Part shown: positions 62,901 to 64,000 of the stretch, piece after piece
How positions within the stretch are numbered: the stretch's first letter is position 1
Layout of the letters: each line of letters starts with the position of its first letter
Source of the DNA: Bedellia somnulentella
Lineage: Eukaryota; Arthropoda; Insecta; Lepidoptera; Bedelliidae
DNA length: 64,000 bases
Reading direction: 5' to 3'
Assembly: GCA_963576735.1 (NCBI GenBank)
Contig: OY755177.1
Span: forward strand, 8,866,001-8,930,000
Notes under the pieces: model-generated
What the model was told of the DNA's origin: nothing
Seen by the model: only the letters and a program-made list of their open reading frames with translations
The model's database searches: none
Position numbers and translations under genes: made by a program

Positions 62901-64000
62901 CAATTCTGAAAAATGCACTAAACGGGCAATCCTTACTGAAATAGCTAGGATTTACGATCCGCTAGGATTTTTGTCCCCTCTGACCTTATACGCAAAACAT
63001 TTAATTCAATTACTGTGGGTAGCTAATATTGGTTGGGACGAAACCCCACCTATTGATATTATTAATTCATGGAGACTTTTTATTCAAGAGCTACCTATAA
63101 TAAAAGGTATTTCTTTTCCGCGTCACATTTTAGATAATACTTGTACCGTACAGGTGCATGGATTTGCTGACGCGAGTGAAACCGCGTATGCCGGTTGTGT
63201 TTATCTTCGCTTAACAAGTAGTGACGGAGAAATTCGTACTTACCTTGTTATAGCTAAAACTCGTGTGGCCCCTTTACGGGTTCGTCAAACAATACCCCGC
63301 CTTGAATTAATGGCTGCCTTATTATTATCAAAATTAATAGACAAAGTTCTTTCAATCTACGGCAATCGGGTCGATATGGATAACGTGTATGCATGGTCTG
63401 ATGCGTCGATCGTGCTAGCTTGGTTACACCAACCACCTCATACTTGGAAGACCTTCGTCTCCAACCGCACCAGTGATATCTTGTCTGTTGTGCCCGCATC
63501 TCGTTGGCGCCATGTCCGTTCTGCTGACAACCCCGCGGACGTGGCCTCGCGCGGTGCACTGCCCCACGCGCTACGCGCCCACCCCCTGTGGTATCACGGC
63601 CCAGCTTGGTTACAACGACCTTCTCATGCATGGCCGTCTTTCAATGAACAATTTGATACCAATGAAGAGAAGCGTATTGTTTCATTAAACGCGTCTACGA
63701 CGATTAATACAGATATTGAGATTATACAGCGTTATTCTTCGCTAGGTAAACTAGTACGAATCACCGCTTGGATAATTCGTTTCTACAAAAAATGCAAACA
63801 TTTAACTAACCACCACTCAGATTATATAATGGTCCCAGAATATAAAGAATCCTTAAAAAAACTCGTTCTTTTAGTGCAACAATCGGTTTTTACCGAAGAT
63901 ATAAATAAGATTTCAAAAGGGAATTTGCCTTCTCAATCATTAAGGCGTATTACACCATTTCTTCATAGTGACGGTTTGTTACGAGTCGGTGGTAGGATTC
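59929..64000 (+). CDS. BEL-2 gag-pol polyprotein, 5' 1357 codons
   Basis: ATG 59929 (MAENDHVCEQD) opens a frame with no stop up to the window end; I read it codon by codon. Residue positions approximate. ~124-270: DUF1759 gag region (LPTLPLPSFSGDPTDWPSYI). ~360-425: zinc knuckles (CICCEAQHSLTKC, CYNCLNVGHNVINC, CRSCHKRHH). ~500: protease VVDSGSQASF. ~640-1000: RT with CKQMYRNIG, FGVSSSPFLALR and catalytic FVDDVVAG (~901). ~1077-1165: RNase H-like HGFADASETAYAG and WSDASIVLAWL. It ends at FLHSDGLLRVGGRI, where the integrase zinc domain would start. Oddity: near residue 779-788 the RT entry motif (RIVFDAS in BEL-1) is replaced by a short acidic SSDDDAGCK, about four residues shorter, in frame. 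Otherwise it looks intact. Confidence 0.9.
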   Translation, partial: MAENDHVCEQDIFERDLILEELRRTLQFATTDVQQFRSRTIDISVHQRKFTKVQCKIEKILFKHKCFDKDEQLTIRNEFNDLYYGILAHLNDLKQKEERVCRSSRIFLSSSEAPQQCHHSKTLPTLPLPSFSGDPTDWPSYIDLFKSLVHSNSAYTDAEKLRYLILTVKNEPFNLIKSLPISEDNYAIALEISISRYENKRVIASKHLDRILDIENCSDKSVHSLRRLLNIYQENIKALEAMQFPVGQWNFILLNILLRKIPVGTRKCFERSLVKPSSIPDVNTLITFLEKEISADEIINISVGGQSISHQNTKVGSSLSSRTITQQRSFNALAANNVGLPTRQTDENQRSYNVLKKQTCICCEAQHSLTKCSKFLNLTPHARYNLIQNKNICYNCLNVGHNVINCKSSYVCRSCHKRHHSLIHFSNQTSPVVSDSAVITLPPAKVDPVPPTQSESNSIHNNCASHSNAPSMRTSTVLLSTALIDVCVGSSILSTVRCVVDSGSQASFITESCAQRLGLNRKKINIPVYGIGDSEPVKPKGVISCLVKPKGKQNPIIQVEALILPKLMSHMPSVPLPQKGWTHLTNLTLADPDFRTPQPVEMLLGADILSHVLLGNIVSGLPGSPIAVNSVFGYLLLGKLNLDPVVSTPPHVCFSSFDNDNLQRFWELESFPEKRSYTPDEELCESLFQRTHTRDGITGRYVVSLPFKPDAPPLGESRQTALARLHKLEYRLERNPTLKRDYHACIQEYLDLNHMEPVTSDAALGAHYYIPHHCVVKESSDDDAGCKSSNEVSLNQVLLTGPKLHPDIVDILLKFRIHLIGFTSDCKQMYRNIGMCKDHLDYQRILWRSSPAEPVQDFRLRTVTFGVSSSPFLALRTIQQLAHDEGHRFPLAAPVLLESIFVDDVVAGANSESDALTLQRELIGICSSAGFELRKWHSNSPAILAAVESSSPHGGRQETVSVAHLEKDTHTKVLGLHWDPQTDCFKFNVQVNSEKCTKRAILTEIARIYDPLGFLSPLTLYAKHLIQLLWVANIGWDETPPIDIINSWRLFIQELPIIKGISFPRHILDNTCTVQVHGFADASETAYAGCVYLRLTSSDGEIRTYLVIAKTRVAPLRVRQTIPRLELMAALLLSKLIDKVLSIYGNRVDMDNVYAWSDASIVLAWLHQPPHTWKTFVSNRTSDILSVVPASRWRHVRSADNPADVASRGALPHALRAHPLWYHGPAWLQRPSHAWPSFNEQFDTNEEKRIVSLNASTTINTDIEIIQRYSSLGKLVRITAWIIRFYKKCKHLTNHHSDYIMVPEYKESLKKLVLLVQQSVFTEDINKISKGNLPSQSLRRITPFLHSDGLLRVGGRI

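Larger units (their letters stand above)
59485..64000 (+). mobile_element. BEL/Pao retrotransposon BEL-2, cut by window end
   Basis: 5' LTR, primer-site-like sequence and a long gag-pol frame running off the window. A different lineage from BEL-1 by protein sequence, LTR length and sequence. The 3' LTR and TSD lie outside, so age cannot be estimated. Confidence 0.85.

Noticed and set aside
1..64000. CRISPR array, operons or bacterial genes
   Set aside because: No regularly spaced direct repeats or prokaryotic gene organisation. All coding signals are eukaryotic transposable elements.

Overview
This is a eukaryotic, AT-rich, intergenic-looking window built almost entirely of transposable elements at different stages of decay. 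I found no host protein-coding gene that I can support. The element set points to an insect, most likely a moth or butterfly. It holds BEL/Pao elements, an RTE-type LINE with an ATGT-repeat tail, a Dong/R4-like LINE in TAA repeats, mariners, a Penelope-like element, Jockey and Copia remnants, and tRNA-derived SINEs. The species assignment is inference.

Repeat names used below (mine, not database names). 'Hairpin SINE' is a tRNA-headed SINE whose copies carry an inverted arm (1-301, 27130-27287, 42274-42423). 'SINE-B' is a ~356 bp tRNA-headed SINE with a TTATG-type tail (full copy 24405-24760, many others). 'SINE-C' is a second tRNA-like family (28495, 45535). 'Rep-A' is a ~250 bp non-autonomous repeat whose 5' end matches the 5' end of the RTE element and whose 3' end resembles the RTE tail. 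'Repeat X' is a ~600 bp unclassified repeat with two copies.

Layout. 0-9 kb: hairpin SINE, Rep-A/RTE scraps, a Penelope-like ORF with an internal deletion (2361-3491), a SINE-B cluster with a 154 bp exact duplication and a palindrome, then a ~2.2 kb terminal-inverted-repeat structure enclosing a Copia remnant. 11.6-17.75 kb: a nest. Repeat X is interrupted by a short-LTR element (127 bp LTRs, PBS, PPT, 4 bp TSD), which is itself interrupted by a 3.36 kb RTE element with a 12 bp TSD. Rep-A has separately inserted into X. The second X copy at ~24 kb gives the empty sites. 18-29 kb: scattered Rep-A, RTE ends, SINEs and a TTA-flanked hairpin MITE. 29.9-31.7 kb: 5'-truncated Jockey-like LINE. 33-34 kb: 5'-truncated Dong/R4-like copy. 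38.1-39.4 kb: mariner 1. 39.7-43.8 kb: near full-length Dong/R4-like element split by a hairpin SINE. 44.7-46.0 kb: fold-back element with ~145 bp arms. 47.4-48.7 kb: mariner 2. 50.3-56.6 kb: complete BEL/Pao element with identical 183 bp LTRs and an intact 1740-codon ORF. 57.3-58.3 kb: mariner 3, internally deleted. 59.5 kb to the end: a second BEL/Pao element whose ORF stays open to the window edge.

How parts interact. Autonomous elements sit beside likely parasites: Rep-A with RTE, short-LTR element with an unseen LTR helper. Most autonomous copies are dead by visible lesions. The exceptions are BEL-1, which looks intact, and BEL-2, which is open but has an altered reverse-transcriptase motif. 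The most unusual signals are the hairpin SINE family and three hammerhead-like motifs in Penelope-type ends that share a paired swap of two core bases.
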